The notes: a model not told the origin generated them from the sequence alone. A stretch of DNA of 64,000 bases from CAUJGP01 sp964612425 (GCA_964612425.1 CAZTDX010000004.1:1-64000), one strand, 5' to 3'; numbered from the stretch's first letter, positions 1 through 10,020 are shown. Translations and numbers: made by a program.

Positions 1-44
1 ACAAAATAAAAATTCATAGACAAAACTGTCAACTCAAATACTGA

Positions 45-908
45 CTACTGCAACTGAAGTTTTGACTGATAAATATGAAGAACATGAACTTTCTTTTTTG
101 GGTAGTATTCCAGTCTATATTTTTTAGAATCTTTTAACAACTCAACTTCTTCAGGTCGAAGTCCCAGCCACACTGAAAGCAAAAGCCAGTTGTATTGCTC
201 GGGTTTCAACTTATCTTTTGCTTTGTCCAGAATTTCTGGTGTGAGTGGTCTTGATTCAGTACGAACTCCAAGCTCAGTATCTTTGCCAGTTTTAGTTTGC
301 TGAGCATCAGCAATCGCGGATCTCTCTCTTCCTCGAGGTACTGGTACTTCTTCAAAGTAAGTTCCATTAATTTTTGAAACAAACTTTCCCCAGCGATTTA
401 GAAGTGAAATCAATCTTCCAGCGTAATTGGGACTGACTTTCTTTTTGATAAAGTACTTATAAATCTTCTTTGAATTTTCACGATATTCATCTGGCAAAAT
501 TCGAAGATCGTTACACAAGTTTTGAATGAAATTAAAATGAGAATTTAGTTTTTTAAGATGAACATCAGATCCAAAATTTTCTTCAGCCAGTAGTTCTTGG
601 AATTCTTCGACTCTATTTTGTGGAAATAAAGTTTCATTAATAGTTTTAAGTTCAGTAACTCTCTTGGCTGCTTTTCTGATTTTCTCACGACGAAGAGAGC
701 GTTCTTTATTGAGTTGAAAGCAATGGGCCTTGGCTTCATCAACAGACATCTCATTTTTGAAACCCAAATCACGAACAGCTTTATTGTCTACCTTCTCTCT
801 TTGAGACTTTCCATCTTGGTAAAACTGGTACCATATATACCAACCAGCAGAGCGAACTCTGATGTAGTAAGTGCCTTTGATTTGTTGATTTACTGGAATA
901 GTTTCCAT
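45..908 (-). pseudogene. Truncated tyrosine recombinase (phage/island integrase)
   Basis: The 287-residue product resembles the N-terminal and early catalytic parts of a tyrosine recombinase. It has an N-terminal DNA-binding-like part, a helical core-binding part, and a GLRPEE motif near residue 251 that matches the box I arginine region. The later His-x-x-Arg box and the nucleophilic Tyr are absent because the frame stops about 33 residues after box I. After the stop the frame stays open to the window edge without a recognisable box II, and the other two frames also stop. The start at 908 (Met-Glu-Thr) is preferred over an in-frame ATG at 983. It lies just beyond the 3' end of a tRNA gene, the usual place for an integrase. 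It is likely inactive. Confidence 0.6.
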
Positions 909-1038
909 ATGCAGTTCCTGTCGGAATCGGCCACACCACTCCCAAGTCTTGATTGAATAAAGATATGCACCCAGTGCACCCAATTAGGGTACCTGGAATT
1001 TACTAAGTTATTGATTTTATTGCTTAAATCAAGACAAG

Positions 1039-1115
<77 letters not shown>

Positions 1116-1176
1116 AATTATGAAAAATAATTTTATATTTTCAAATAACAATTCTAATAATATTTAGAAGTGCGTG

Positions 1177-1205
1177 AATATATTAACAGTAGTTATGTAT
1201 GTCAA
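1177..1205 (-). promoter_or_regulatory. Sigma70-type promoter of the tRNA gene
   Basis: On the minus strand a perfect -35 TTGACA (1200-1205) is followed after exactly 17 bp by a -10 TATATT (1177-1182). It lies about 62 bp upstream of the mature tRNA 5' end, as expected for a tRNA with a short leader. Confidence 0.7.
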
Positions 1206-1375
1206 CCACTCATCTGTTGGCGCATCCCAGAAAAATATTTTTTAAAAATCATAAGGTTGACTCTGCGGTTTAATCATTCTGCAATTGCTTATATTCATAT
1301 CTAAATCAATGGAAACTCAGGAATGAGTTAATTGGTTGAGCATATCGTCATCTAAACTTAAGGGAGATTGAGTCT

Positions 1376-2872
1376 ATGCAGTGGTTAAAACTAGTGTCCT
1401 TAGTGTGTCTTTCTGGATTAATACTTTCGTGTCAAAATTCCAACTTAATACCATTTGATCAAAATATGGGTAGCGGAATCCAGGAGGAGAGTAATTATCT
1501 TAAAGAGACACCAACTACAAAACCGATCATAATCACTGTAACGACCACCGAAGGTCAGCCGGTAGAAAATGCAAAAATTTTAATAGGATCAAAACAAAAT
1601 CAACCTTTTGTGAATAATTTTTTTACGACAGACAGCACGGGGCAGGTTACAATTCCCGCCCTCTGGGTGGAACCAGCATCTGTAACCGTCGGAAGTGCTG
1701 GCTTTATGCGGGTAACCTACTTTATGGTTAAGCCTCAATCCTTGCAGTTTAAACTTCAGCCTTTAGTGAATACTCCCCAAATAGAGCTATCGGGAGTCGC
1801 AAAAAACTTTGGTTCACTAAGGCAAGATAATAAAGCTGATTTTGGACTTGTGATGCAGGCTGTATCAAAGGCGGATTTGTTTTCATTCAATATTAACAAG
1901 TTGATTAGTCCTGAGTTTGATAATTTATCGGTTGGCGCTTTTTCTGCACCGGTCCCTAGCAATATTACATTTCCGAGACAAACAGAATCTTATGTCGTAC
2001 CAATTGAGTTATCAAAAGAACAATATCGACTTTATTTTAAAGATAAAGGGACGAAAAGACTTTATGCTCTTCATGGACAATTTCCCTTTAGAGAAACAAT
2101 TGATCAATTTCGTCGACGAGATCGCTCAACAAATATTATTAACTCTTTTAATATTGTGAGTGGAACGATGAGAGAAATCGAAATCCTTGGGCCAACACAG
2201 CTTGATATTCCTATTGATGAAATGACTTTTGATCATACTGAAACGGTTGTGCCTCCAGCCATCCCACCCACGGCAAACATGATTACGGTATCGCTCTTTG
2301 AAAGAGATGGTCTGCTTTATCCAACGGATATGAAAAAAGCCATCAATGGACGCCCCTTTACTTTAAAGAGTCTTAATAAAGTGAATCGAGTTTTTATTTC
2401 TTTATTAGCAAAGTTTGAAAATAATAAGCCCGATGGAACGATTGACGAAGCCTCAAGTGTGGAATTCGTAGCACAAAGCCCTTCGCACACTCCTAATTTT
2501 TTAAATTTGATTTCGCAGCCAACACCACAAAAAGGAAACCCAAATGTTTATGGTTGGACTGCTGAAAATCCTTTATTAAAAAAAGAAATTCAACCACTCA
2601 CGACCTATTCTGTCTTATCAAAAGTGATCAAGGACGGTAATTCAAAAAAAATTCAGCGTGAGTGGGAAGTTTATTCTGATACTTGGCTCAAGACGATGGA
2701 GTTACCCGAGTGGCCAGAGTTGAATTTTGAGGATTCAGCTTCTGAATCCCATCGTTGGGATGTGGCTTTTATTGGTACTAATCTACCGCTACCAATTCCG
2801 GTTAATGCAGCTTTGGGACCCGACGTATCAACTTATATGACCCATGTGAGTGCTAATAGTGTTGAATTTTAA
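1376..2872 (+). CDS. Lipoprotein with an N-terminal Ig-like domain
   Basis: The 498-residue product has a lipoprotein signal peptide with a lipobox ending at Cys19 (Ile-Leu-Ser-Cys), so it should be lipid-anchored. Residues about 48-130 resemble a carboxypeptidase-regulatory-like beta-sandwich (TVTTTEGQPVENAKI followed by TTDSTGQVTIPA), a fold common in surface proteins. The rest is beta-rich and not recognised. An AGGGAGA sequence precedes the ATG. The next lipoprotein gene starts inside its 3' end, so the two are probably translated together. No enzymatic motif is seen and the function is unknown. Confidence 0.75.
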   Translation: MQWLKLVSLVCLSGLILSCQNSNLIPFDQNMGSGIQEESNYLKETPTTKPIIITVTTTEGQPVENAKILIGSKQNQPFVNNFFTTDSTGQVTIPALWVEPASVTVGSAGFMRVTYFMVKPQSLQFKLQPLVNTPQIELSGVAKNFGSLRQDNKADFGLVMQAVSKADLFSFNINKLISPEFDNLSVGAFSAPVPSNITFPRQTESYVVPIELSKEQYRLYFKDKGTKRLYALHGQFPFRETIDQFRRRDRSTNIINSFNIVSGTMREIEILGPTQLDIPIDEMTFDHTETVVPPAIPPTANMITVSLFERDGLLYPTDMKKAINGRPFTLKSLNKVNRVFISLLAKFENNKPDGTIDEASSVEFVAQSPSHTPNFLNLISQPTPQKGNPNVYGWTAENPLLKKEIQPLTTYSVLSKVIKDGNSKKIQREWEVYSDTWLKTMELPEWPELNFEDSASESHRWDVAFIGTNLPLPIPVNAALGPDVSTYMTHVSANSVEF

Positions 2873-3326
2873 ATTTATAAAACTTTTTCCTATCTTTGTG
2901 GTTGGAGTCGCGACTTCAGGTTGTGTGACAATCATGCCGCCCAGGCCACCGGTTAAGGAGACTCTCTTTAAGGGAGCTATTGAGCAGGTTTGGATGGCTG
3001 CGGAAAAGGTTTTATCAGATTATCCCATTCTGGAAAGCAATGTGGATGCAGGAGTTTTAAAAACAGATTATTTGCGTGGCCCCAGCTGTTGGCGGGCTCC
3101 CATTTTTGAAGAAAAGTACACAGCAGGAATTCGTTGTAGTTTACAGTTACAAATTTTAAAAATTCCGGGGAGTGGCGTAAGGGTTAGGGTTAATAAATCT
3201 CTGCAAGTTGTTAAAGACTTTGTCTCTGAACCTGAAGATATTTCATCCGATGGATTAGAAGAGATGAATATTCTTTACCGGATTGACCGAGAATTAACGA
3301 TCGCTCAAGAAATTACAAAGTCCTAG
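2850..3326 (+). CDS. Small putative lipoprotein
   Basis: The 158-residue product begins with a hydrophobic segment ending in Thr-Ser-Gly-Cys at residue 25, a plausible lipobox. It starts at a GTG that overlaps the upstream lipoprotein gene by 23 bp, which suggests translational coupling. In-frame GTG and TTG codons slightly downstream are alternative starts. The mature part (VWMAAEKVLSDYPILESNVDAGVLKTDY region) has a spacing that loosely recalls BamC-type lipoproteins, but the match is too weak to name. A terminator-like hairpin follows. Confidence 0.65.
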   Translation: MLIVLNFKFIKLFPIFVVGVATSGCVTIMPPRPPVKETLFKGAIEQVWMAAEKVLSDYPILESNVDAGVLKTDYLRGPSCWRAPIFEEKYTAGIRCSLQLQILKIPGSGVRVRVNKSLQVVKDFVSEPEDISSDGLEEMNILYRIDRELTIAQEITKS

Positions 3327-3394
3327 GCTGCTGTTCGCACAGCAATTAAATCAAAAGTATTTGTATTTTTTTCTTTGATGTCTAATTTACTGGC

Positions 3395-3433
3395 TACAAG
3401 GTGAGGTTTTTAGTATAGAGACCTCACTTTGTA
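3395..3433 (+). terminator. Hairpin terminator after the lipoprotein pair
   Basis: A 13-bp inverted repeat (TACAAGGTGAGGT with ACCTCACTTTGTA, one G-T pair) encloses a 13-nt loop. It is followed by an A/T-rich stretch rather than a clean T run. It sits between the 2850 lipoprotein gene and the protease gene and could act in both directions. Confidence 0.55.
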
Positions 3434-3469
3434 AATAAATTTCAATGACTTAATTAATCAGGAGAAAAC

Positions 3470-4534
3470 GTGGCGACAGTATTGAATTTTCAAAGAAAAT
3501 TAGTGCACATGATTTTAGGTTTTTTTGTTTTAACTTCAATGATTGCTTGCACTAACGACAGTGATTCTAAAGTGACGTCTAATGGCCATCAGAAACAGCC
3601 GATGTTCTGTCCCATTAATGATGATGGTGGGGAAGTCACAGACTTTGGGATCATTGGTGGTAAAACTTTAGCTCAAAGTAGTAACTTAGCTAAAGGAGTC
3701 GTTAAATTATATATTTACTTTTTTGACAAATCAAATGATGAACTCCTTAGTGGTTCTAGTTGCACGGGGAGTTTGATTGACTCAAATATAATATTAACAG
3801 CGGCTCACTGTGTGACACCCAGAAAAGACATTATTGAAGATAGCAAATCCTCTCAAGTATATTTAAAAGCAGCTGCTGTTTATGGATCAACAACTCTCTG
3901 TCGGTTAAGTAATAAAGATCTTAGTAAAGCCATGGCTGTTGATGCTGTAAAAGTACATGAAAAATATGGAAGTAAAGAGGGCGGGGATATTGCATTACTG
4001 CGTTTAAGTGAGCCTATGCCAGGGGAGCATGTTTTTTACCAGCTAGATGAAGAGACCCATGATTTTCCTCAAGATGAAAAATTAATTGTAGTAGGATACG
4101 GTAATTCAAAAGGATATGAAGCTGAGGAAAAAGAAGAGGTCCCACTAAAATTAGGCTTTATTCGTTCCAATAAAAGTAAGCAGTTTAGAGACGACTATCT
4201 CTCGCTTGTTCTATCTCTATTATCAAGTTCAAATAAAGAATCTATCTTTGACTATAGCAGTAAAGTTGAGACATTAATTTTTGATCAAAGTTATAATGAA
4301 GGTGTTTGCGCTGGGGACTCTGGAGGGCCTGGCCTTCGATTCTTCAGAAACACACTTAAAATTGTGGGCGTGGCCCAATCAGTGAGACGAAGATCTTACA
4401 GCGATGATCCTTGTAAATTCGGCTCTCAATTCACAAATGTTAGTTTCTACATAGATTGGATTATAAAAAACTTTAATGAACTCTCAAATTCTGAATCCCG
4501 TGTACGAACTCGGGGAGAGTCACTTTTTAATTAA
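3470..4534 (+). CDS. Trypsin-like (S1) serine protease, exported
   Basis: The 354-residue protein has an N-terminal hydrophobic segment ending at Cys27, so it is a secreted protease and possibly a lipoprotein, although the lipobox is atypical. An IIGG motif at 61-64 matches the start of an activated trypsin chain. The full catalytic triad is visible: His113 in TAAHC, Asp173 in GGDIALL, and Ser284 in CAGDSGGPG. The GTG start is chosen because an AGGAG site lies 5 bp upstream. Exported S1 proteases are numerous in predatory delta-type bacteria and may degrade prey protein; that role is inference. Confidence 0.88.
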   Translation: MATVLNFQRKLVHMILGFFVLTSMIACTNDSDSKVTSNGHQKQPMFCPINDDGGEVTDFGIIGGKTLAQSSNLAKGVVKLYIYFFDKSNDELLSGSSCTGSLIDSNIILTAAHCVTPRKDIIEDSKSSQVYLKAAAVYGSTTLCRLSNKDLSKAMAVDAVKVHEKYGSKEGGDIALLRLSEPMPGEHVFYQLDEETHDFPQDEKLIVVGYGNSKGYEAEEKEEVPLKLGFIRSNKSKQFRDDYLSLVLSLLSSSNKESIFDYSSKVETLIFDQSYNEGVCAGDSGGPGLRFFRNTLKIVGVAQSVRRRSYSDDPCKFGSQFTNVSFYIDWIIKNFNELSNSESRVRTRGESLFN

Positions 4535-4688
4535 ACCTCTGAGTTCATGATTTATTGGAAGTCTTAATCGTTACTAAAAAAAGGGCATTGAAGGCGTTGA
4601 AAGCAACAGCAATGTCCCGCGCAAATTATGAGATTTAAAACTAATAGCAGATGATTTACTTCTTATTTTTTGCTAGCCTGATAAGACT

Positions 4689-7600
4689 ATGAAAAATTCC
4701 TCACAAAATATCTACAACACCGTAAAACCTGACGTAAACCTAGCAGCTAACGAAGTTGCCATTTTGGAGTATTGGGATCAGAAAAAGATCTTTCAAAGAA
4801 CTCTTGAAGGCAGTTCATCGAAAGAAACCTATAGTTTTTATGACGGCCCTCCCTTTGCGACAGGGCTTCCCCATTATGGTCACATTCTTGCTGGCGTTTT
4901 AAAAGATGTAGTCCCTCGTTATTGGACCATGAAGGGCTATGTGGTGCCTCGGCGCTTTGGTTGGGATTGTCATGGCCTGCCTGTTGAATATGAAATTAAC
5001 AAAGCTCACAAAATTGAGAGTCGAAAAGACGTTTTAAAAATGGGTGTTGCTCAATACAACAATCTCTGTCGCTCTATTGTAAAGCGCTACTCTGAAGAGT
5101 GGAAAACGACGGTGCGTCGAGTGGGGCGTTGGGTGGATATGGAAAAACCCTATTTCACTATGGATGTTTCATTCATGCAAAGTGTGTGGTGGGTTTTTCA
5201 AGAACTCTATAAAAAGGGTTTAGTTTATGAGGGCTACAAAGTTGTCCCATATTCTGTGGGAATTTCGACGCCTCTTTCAAACTTTGAAGCCAATTTAAAT
5301 TACAAAATGGTTCAAGATCCGGCGTTAACGGTGACCTTTCCCGTGTTGGGACAAGCAAACACTCACTTTATGGCGTGGACGACCACACCGTGGACCCTTC
5401 CATCGAATCTTGGTTTAGCAGTAGGAAAAGAAATTGAGTATGTTAAAGCAAAAGAGTTGAGCTCAGGTCGTATTCTTATTTTAGCTAAAGCTCTTCTTGG
5501 CTCTTATTTTAAGGATGCTGAGAAAGAAGTGGAAATCATTGAAACGCTCACGGGAGAAAAACTCCTTGGGTTAGAGTATGAGCCCCTCTTTCCTTTTTTT
5601 GCAGAAAAGCGAAAAGTCGGAGCCTTTAAAGTGATTTCTTCTGATCATGTCACTATTGAGAGTGGTACGGGTATTGTTCACATGGCGCCCGCCTACGGTG
5701 AAGAAGATTATTATGCTTGTCACAAAGCGGGAATTCCGCTCGTCAATCCAGTGGACGATGATGGAATGTTTACAGCTGAGGTGCCACCCTATCAAGGTAA
5801 GCGCGTGAAAGACGCCGACAAAGATATTATGGCAGACCTCAAAAAAACAGGACGTGTTTATAAACAAGATACCATACAGCACAGTTATCCTTTTTGTTAT
5901 CGCTCTGATACACCACTTATTTATCGAGCGGTGTCGAGTTGGTTTATTGCCGTTGAAAAAATCAAAGACCGATTGGTTGAAGCCAATAAGGCAACAGAAT
6001 GGGTTCCTGATCACTTGCGTGATGGTCGATTTGGCAATTGGCTGGAAAACGCTCGCGATTGGGCCGTTTCTCGAAATCGTTTTTGGGGTACGCCCATTCC
6101 GATTTGGAGAAACACTGAAGGTGAACTCATGGTCATCGGCTCAAAAGCGGAGCTTGAAAAACTTTCTGGTAAAGTTATTAATGATTTACACATTGATGTC
6201 GTGGATGAAATCACCATTCCCTCTCCCACAGGGAAATCGCCTCTTCGTCGCGTGGAAGGAGTGTTTGATTGTTGGTTTGAGTCAGGTTCTATGCCTTACG
6301 CTCAATGGGGTTATCCAGAAACCCATGCCGACGATTTTAAAAAAGGATTTCCTGCTGACTTTATTGCTGAAGGTTTGGATCAAACGCGTGGTTGGTTTTA
6401 CACCCTCATGGTAATTGGTACGGCCTTGTTTGGTAAAGCCCCTTTTAAAAATGTTATCGTCAACGGTTTGGTGCTTGCTGAAGACGGACGTAAAATGTCC
6501 AAAAGCTTACGCAACTATCCTGACCCTAATGAAGTGCTAAACAAACACGGTGCTGACGCATTGAGATTGTATTTGATCGACTCTCCTGTGGTGAAAGCTC
6601 AGGAGTTGCGTTTTTCTGAAAAAGGCGTTTTTGATTTAGTCAGAAAAATTTTACTTCGTTGGTGGAATTCCTATTCCTTTTTTGTGAATTACGCCAATAT
6701 CGATGCTTTCAAACCTCAAGGGGACGCAAAAAAATCGCCCAATATTTTAGATCAATGGTTGTTGTCGCGGTTGCATGGGTTGATTTCGAATACCGAAAAA
6801 GAAATGAATGCCTACCGACTTTATAATGTGGTTCCTCAATTGTTGCAATTCATTGAAGATCTCACGAACACTTACATTCGCTTTAACCGCGGCACTTTTT
6901 GGCAAGAAGGTATGCCTGAAGAAAAGCGCTACTCCTATGAGACTCTCTTTGAAGTGCTCATGACGCTTTCAAAGCTAATGGCGCCCTTTGCTCCTTTTAT
7001 GGCAGAAACCATTTATCTGAATCTTATCCAAGCCTCTCAAAATAAAATGGATTCTGTTCATCTTGAGAATTATCCACAAGCGGATTTGTCCATGCTTCGA
7101 CCTGATCTTGAAGAAGCCGTTAAAGCCATGGATGCCTTGGTCGCTCTGGGGCGTATGCATCGAGAAAAAATAAAAGTTAAAGCGAAAATTCCATTGAACC
7201 AAATAAGAATTATTCACAGAAGTCCAGAGGTTCTTAAAACACTCAAAATGTTTGAGCCCTTCTTTGTGGATGAATTAAATTTTCGTCAGGTCATTTACGA
7301 TGCCAACGAAGATCAGTATGTGGCTATTAATGCTAAGGCCAACTTTCCTGTTTTAGGACGACGATTGGGCTCAAAGATGAAGACGATTGGAGCTGCGATC
7401 CAAGCCTTAAACTTAAGTGATATTTTAAAGTTAGAAAAAGGTGAAACACTCACTATCGATGGAGAGGCCATCACTCTTGCTGAAGTTGAAATTCGCCGTA
7501 CAGCGAAGGGTGAAAATCCCAACCTCTCAACGCACCAAATAGTTTCTATTGAAGTCGACCCTACGGTCACGCCAGAACAAGAGCGCGAAGGACTCGCTCG

Positions 7601-7853
7601 CGAAGTGATGCGAAAAATTCAAGCGGCACGAAAAGCTGCCGATTTTAAATTGGATGATAAAATTTCACTTGAGTTAGCTTGTACGGCACCACTCCGTGAG
7701 GCCGTAACCGCCCATCAATCCACTCTGGTTGCAGAAACTCTCTCTCGTCAGTTCAAGCTTATGAACGAAACGGAGAGCCCTCGCGGAACTCATGTTGAGC
7801 AAGTTGAAATTGATGGTGAAATTTTAAAAATCGGTGTGAGCGTTCATTCATGA
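4689..7853 (+). CDS. ileS: Isoleucyl-tRNA synthetase, type 2 (eukaryote-like)
   Basis: This class Ia synthetase charges tRNA-Ile. The 1054-residue product carries the HIGH-type motif as HYGH (residues 62-65, in PPFATGLPHYGH), a CP1 editing domain, and KMSKS near residue 602. The anticodon-binding and C-terminal domains follow. The wording around HIGH (FATGLPHYGHILAG, then RFGWDCHGLPVEYE) is that of the IleRS2 group shared with eukaryotes. IleRS2 enzymes are known for low sensitivity to mupirocin. The stop overlaps the start of trmO by 4 bp. Confidence 0.97.
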   Translation: MKNSSQNIYNTVKPDVNLAANEVAILEYWDQKKIFQRTLEGSSSKETYSFYDGPPFATGLPHYGHILAGVLKDVVPRYWTMKGYVVPRRFGWDCHGLPVEYEINKAHKIESRKDVLKMGVAQYNNLCRSIVKRYSEEWKTTVRRVGRWVDMEKPYFTMDVSFMQSVWWVFQELYKKGLVYEGYKVVPYSVGISTPLSNFEANLNYKMVQDPALTVTFPVLGQANTHFMAWTTTPWTLPSNLGLAVGKEIEYVKAKELSSGRILILAKALLGSYFKDAEKEVEIIETLTGEKLLGLEYEPLFPFFAEKRKVGAFKVISSDHVTIESGTGIVHMAPAYGEEDYYACHKAGIPLVNPVDDDGMFTAEVPPYQGKRVKDADKDIMADLKKTGRVYKQDTIQHSYPFCYRSDTPLIYRAVSSWFIAVEKIKDRLVEANKATEWVPDHLRDGRFGNWLENARDWAVSRNRFWGTPIPIWRNTEGELMVIGSKAELEKLSGKVINDLHIDVVDEITIPSPTGKSPLRRVEGVFDCWFESGSMPYAQWGYPETHADDFKKGFPADFIAEGLDQTRGWFYTLMVIGTALFGKAPFKNVIVNGLVLAEDGRKMSKSLRNYPDPNEVLNKHGADALRLYLIDSPVVKAQELRFSEKGVFDLVRKILLRWWNSYSFFVNYANIDAFKPQGDAKKSPNILDQWLLSRLHGLISNTEKEMNAYRLYNVVPQLLQFIEDLTNTYIRFNRGTFWQEGMPEEKRYSYETLFEVLMTLSKLMAPFAPFMAETIYLNLIQASQNKMDSVHLENYPQADLSMLRPDLEEAVKAMDALVALGRMHREKIKVKAKIPLNQIRIIHRSPEVLKTLKMFEPFFVDELNFRQVIYDANEDQYVAINAKANFPVLGRRLGSKMKTIGAAIQALNLSDILKLEKGETLTIDGEAITLAEVEIRRTAKGENPNLSTHQIVSIEVDPTVTPEQEREGLAREVMRKIQAARKAADFKLDDKISLELACTAPLREAVTAHQSTLVAETLSRQFKLMNETESPRGTHVEQVEIDGEILKIGVSVHS

Positions 7854-8635
7854 ACTCAACGATGACTTCGGCTCAATACACTTTTGAGCCAGTCACTTTC
7901 GCGCCCATCGCTTATGTTCAATCGCCCTTTAAGCAACGTTACGGAGTTCCCAGACAGCCCGGATTGGTTAAAAATGCTGTCGGTATCATTCAATTTAAAA
8001 AGGACCCAGACTTAAAATCTGCTCTTAAAACCATCGATCAGTTCTCTCATCTTTGGATCGTTTTTATTTTTCATCAGCATGGAGGAAAAAAGTGGAAACC
8101 CAGCATTCGCCCTCCACGCTTGGGAGGACGAACCAAGGTGGGAGTACTGGCTTCGCGGTCGCCCCATCGCCCGAATCCCATTGGGATTTCTGTTGTAAAA
8201 ATAAATAAAGTTAATTTAGATGATCCCAAGGGACCTTCGATCGAAGTGCAAGGTCTTGACGTTCTTGATGGTACCCCGGTTTTAGATGTTAAGCCCTATA
8301 TTCCCTACGCTGATGCCGTCGTTGATGCTAATGCTGGATGGGCCACGCCAGATATTGATCGTCTCTCTGTCACTTACAGTTCAGAGGCTCAAGAATTTTT
8401 GCAATCAAACCCTAATAAATTCACTCACCAGCTTCAAAACTTAATCACTGAGATTTTAGAATTGGATCCCAGACCTGCTTACTTACAAAGGGAGGAGCCC
8501 GCAACCTCACCGCAGTTTTGGAATAAAATTTATGGAATCGAAATCTCTCACAATGAAGTAAAATATTCTTTCACTGAAGAGGGAATTTTAGTCCACAGTA
8601 TTTCAGAAAATCTTTTTAAGGAGAAAAAGAAATGA
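7850..8635 (+). CDS. trmO: TrmO, tRNA m6t6A37 N6-methyltransferase (TsaA family)
   Basis: TrmO uses SAM to methylate the t6A37 base of certain tRNAs. The 261-residue product has the family signatures: an N-terminal IAYVQSPFKQRYGVPRQPGL segment, LWIVFIFHQH, then RLGGRTKVGVLASRSPHRPNPIGIS, and the LDVKPYIPYADAV region. The C-terminal 90 residues match the extension of longer TrmO proteins. The ATG overlaps the ileS stop (ATGA), so the two genes are probably co-translated. Linking two tRNA-maturation enzymes in one operon makes sense. Confidence 0.92.
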   Translation: MNSTMTSAQYTFEPVTFAPIAYVQSPFKQRYGVPRQPGLVKNAVGIIQFKKDPDLKSALKTIDQFSHLWIVFIFHQHGGKKWKPSIRPPRLGGRTKVGVLASRSPHRPNPIGISVVKINKVNLDDPKGPSIEVQGLDVLDGTPVLDVKPYIPYADAVVDANAGWATPDIDRLSVTYSSEAQEFLQSNPNKFTHQLQNLITEILELDPRPAYLQREEPATSPQFWNKIYGIEISHNEVKYSFTEEGILVHSISENLFKEKKK

Positions 8636-8718
8636 CAAAGGCAGAGAAGATTGCAACGGAGTTTTTAAAAATGGTTGGTCGTAGTGATGTTCAAGATGCT
8701 TGGACAGATAGTAAGTAA
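8632..8718 (+). CDS. Possible 28-residue peptide or gene remnant after trmO
   Basis: An ATG overlaps the trmO stop and has a good AAGGAG site 7 bp upstream. It opens a 28-codon frame (MTKAEKIATEFLKMVG start). The peptide resembles the first helix of a SnoaL/NTF2-like domain, so it may be the stump of a longer third gene of the operon. It ends 28 bp before the convergent lysC stop. The call rests on the ribosome site and start overlap only. Confidence 0.3.
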   Translation: MTKAEKIATEFLKMVGRSDVQDAWTDSK

Positions 8719-8745
8719 GGATTCACCAAACCAAAATGGCCCGAC

Positions 8746-9966
8746 CTAAGAGTCTAAACCAAATGTGGAGTGAAGAGCCAGGGCTGCATCTTTTAAATTG
8801 GACTCATCTATCACGGCAGAGATTTTAATTTCTGAAGTGGTCACTAAATGAATGGGTATATTTTTTTGCGCGAGCACCGAGAAAAATCGGGCAGCAACAC
8901 CAGGATGATTTCTCATTCCCACACCAACAACCGAAATTTTGGCAACCTTTGACATAACTTCTTTAGTAATATTTCGATCTTGAGGCAAAATATTTTGGAG
9001 TACAGTTTCAGCTAAAGGATAGTCTTCTTGGTTGACGGAAAAAGCTAATCGTTGACCTGCCTCGCTCTGACTTTGCGTGATAATGTCGACGACGACACCT
9101 TTTTCTGCGAGTTGAGTAAACAGTTGAGAGAGAAAGGATGTCTCTGGGGGGATGGGATAGAGTTTAAAAACATAGGTATTAGCATCATGAGTGACGCTGG
9201 AAACCACGGCTTGTTCCATAATTTCTCCTTCAGGGATAATCCAAGTTCCCTCTCTTAATTCAAAAGTAGATCGCAGATGAATTCTTACATTATATTTTGC
9301 GCCAATTTCAACGCATCGAATGTGAAGTACTTTGGAGCCTAAAGACGCCATCTCCATCATTTCATCAAAAGATAATTTTTTAATTTCACGAGCCTGCGGC
9401 ACTAATCTGGGGTCAGCACTGAAAACAGCTGGAACATCAGTATAGATTTCACATTCTTTGGCATTAATTGCTGCGGCAATGGCAACAGCAGTAGTGTCTG
9501 AGCCGCCACGCCCGAGAGTTGTGACATTGTGATGCTCATCAATCCCTTGAAATCCAGCAATCACTGGAATAATTCCCTCTTTGATAAGTCGGTCGAGTTC
9601 GTTGGTTCGTATATTTTTAATTCTTGCTTTGGAGTAAACGGAATCTGTTTCTATCCCCAATTGAAAAGCTAGTAGCGGTTGAGCTTTGAGGCCTCGCTTT
9701 TCTAGAGCCATAGTCACTAATCCAACAGATACTTGTTCTCCTGAGGCGAGTAACAAATCATAAGCTGGGCCGCGATAAAGTGGATCTATTTGTTGCGCTA
9801 AACTTACTAACCGATTGGTTTCACCGCTCATGGCAGAGACGATAACCACGGGAATTTGACCAGCCTTATAATCCGCTAAGAGCCGCTCGGCGACGGATTC
9901 AATTCTTTCAATTGATCCGACAGAAGTTCCACCATATTTTTTGACTACAATGCTTCGATTTGTCAT
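8746..9966 (-). CDS. lysC: Aspartate kinase
   Basis: It phosphorylates L-aspartate in the first step to lysine, threonine, methionine and diaminopimelate. The kinase domain opens with VKKYGGTSVG and includes GRGGSDTTAVAIA and the EIYTDVPAVFSADPR region. Two C-terminal ACT domains (around TQSQSEAG and VGVGMRNHPGVAAR) are the usual site of feedback control. I start at 9966 (MTNRSIVVKKYGG, 406 residues) rather than at an ATG 75 bp upstream, because family members begin just before KYGG. A TTGACA with TATCTT lies immediately upstream, so the mRNA leader may be very short. Confidence 0.93.
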   Translation of the reverse strand: MTNRSIVVKKYGGTSVGSIERIESVAERLLADYKAGQIPVVIVSAMSGETNRLVSLAQQIDPLYRGPAYDLLLASGEQVSVGLVTMALEKRGLKAQPLLAFQLGIETDSVYSKARIKNIRTNELDRLIKEGIIPVIAGFQGIDEHHNVTTLGRGGSDTTAVAIAAAINAKECEIYTDVPAVFSADPRLVPQAREIKKLSFDEMMEMASLGSKVLHIRCVEIGAKYNVRIHLRSTFELREGTWIIPEGEIMEQAVVSSVTHDANTYVFKLYPIPPETSFLSQLFTQLAEKGVVVDIITQSQSEAGQRLAFSVNQEDYPLAETVLQNILPQDRNITKEVMSKVAKISVVGVGMRNHPGVAARFFSVLAQKNIPIHLVTTSEIKISAVIDESNLKDAALALHSTFGLDS

Positions 9967-10020
9967 CGGTTTACTAAGATAGGGTGGACAGAAACTCTCT
10001 GTCAACGAGAGTCTAAGAAA

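Noticed and set aside
1917..2159. 80-codon frame within the first lipoprotein gene
   Set aside because: It is a different frame of a larger credible gene, with no ribosome site.
4535..4688. T-box or other leader riboswitch before ileS
   Set aside because: No T-box core (AGGGTGGNACCGCG-like) sequence or terminator pair is visible in the 154-bp gap.
5571..6414. Long frames on both strands inside ileS
   Set aside because: They are shadows of a strongly conserved gene with no family resemblance.
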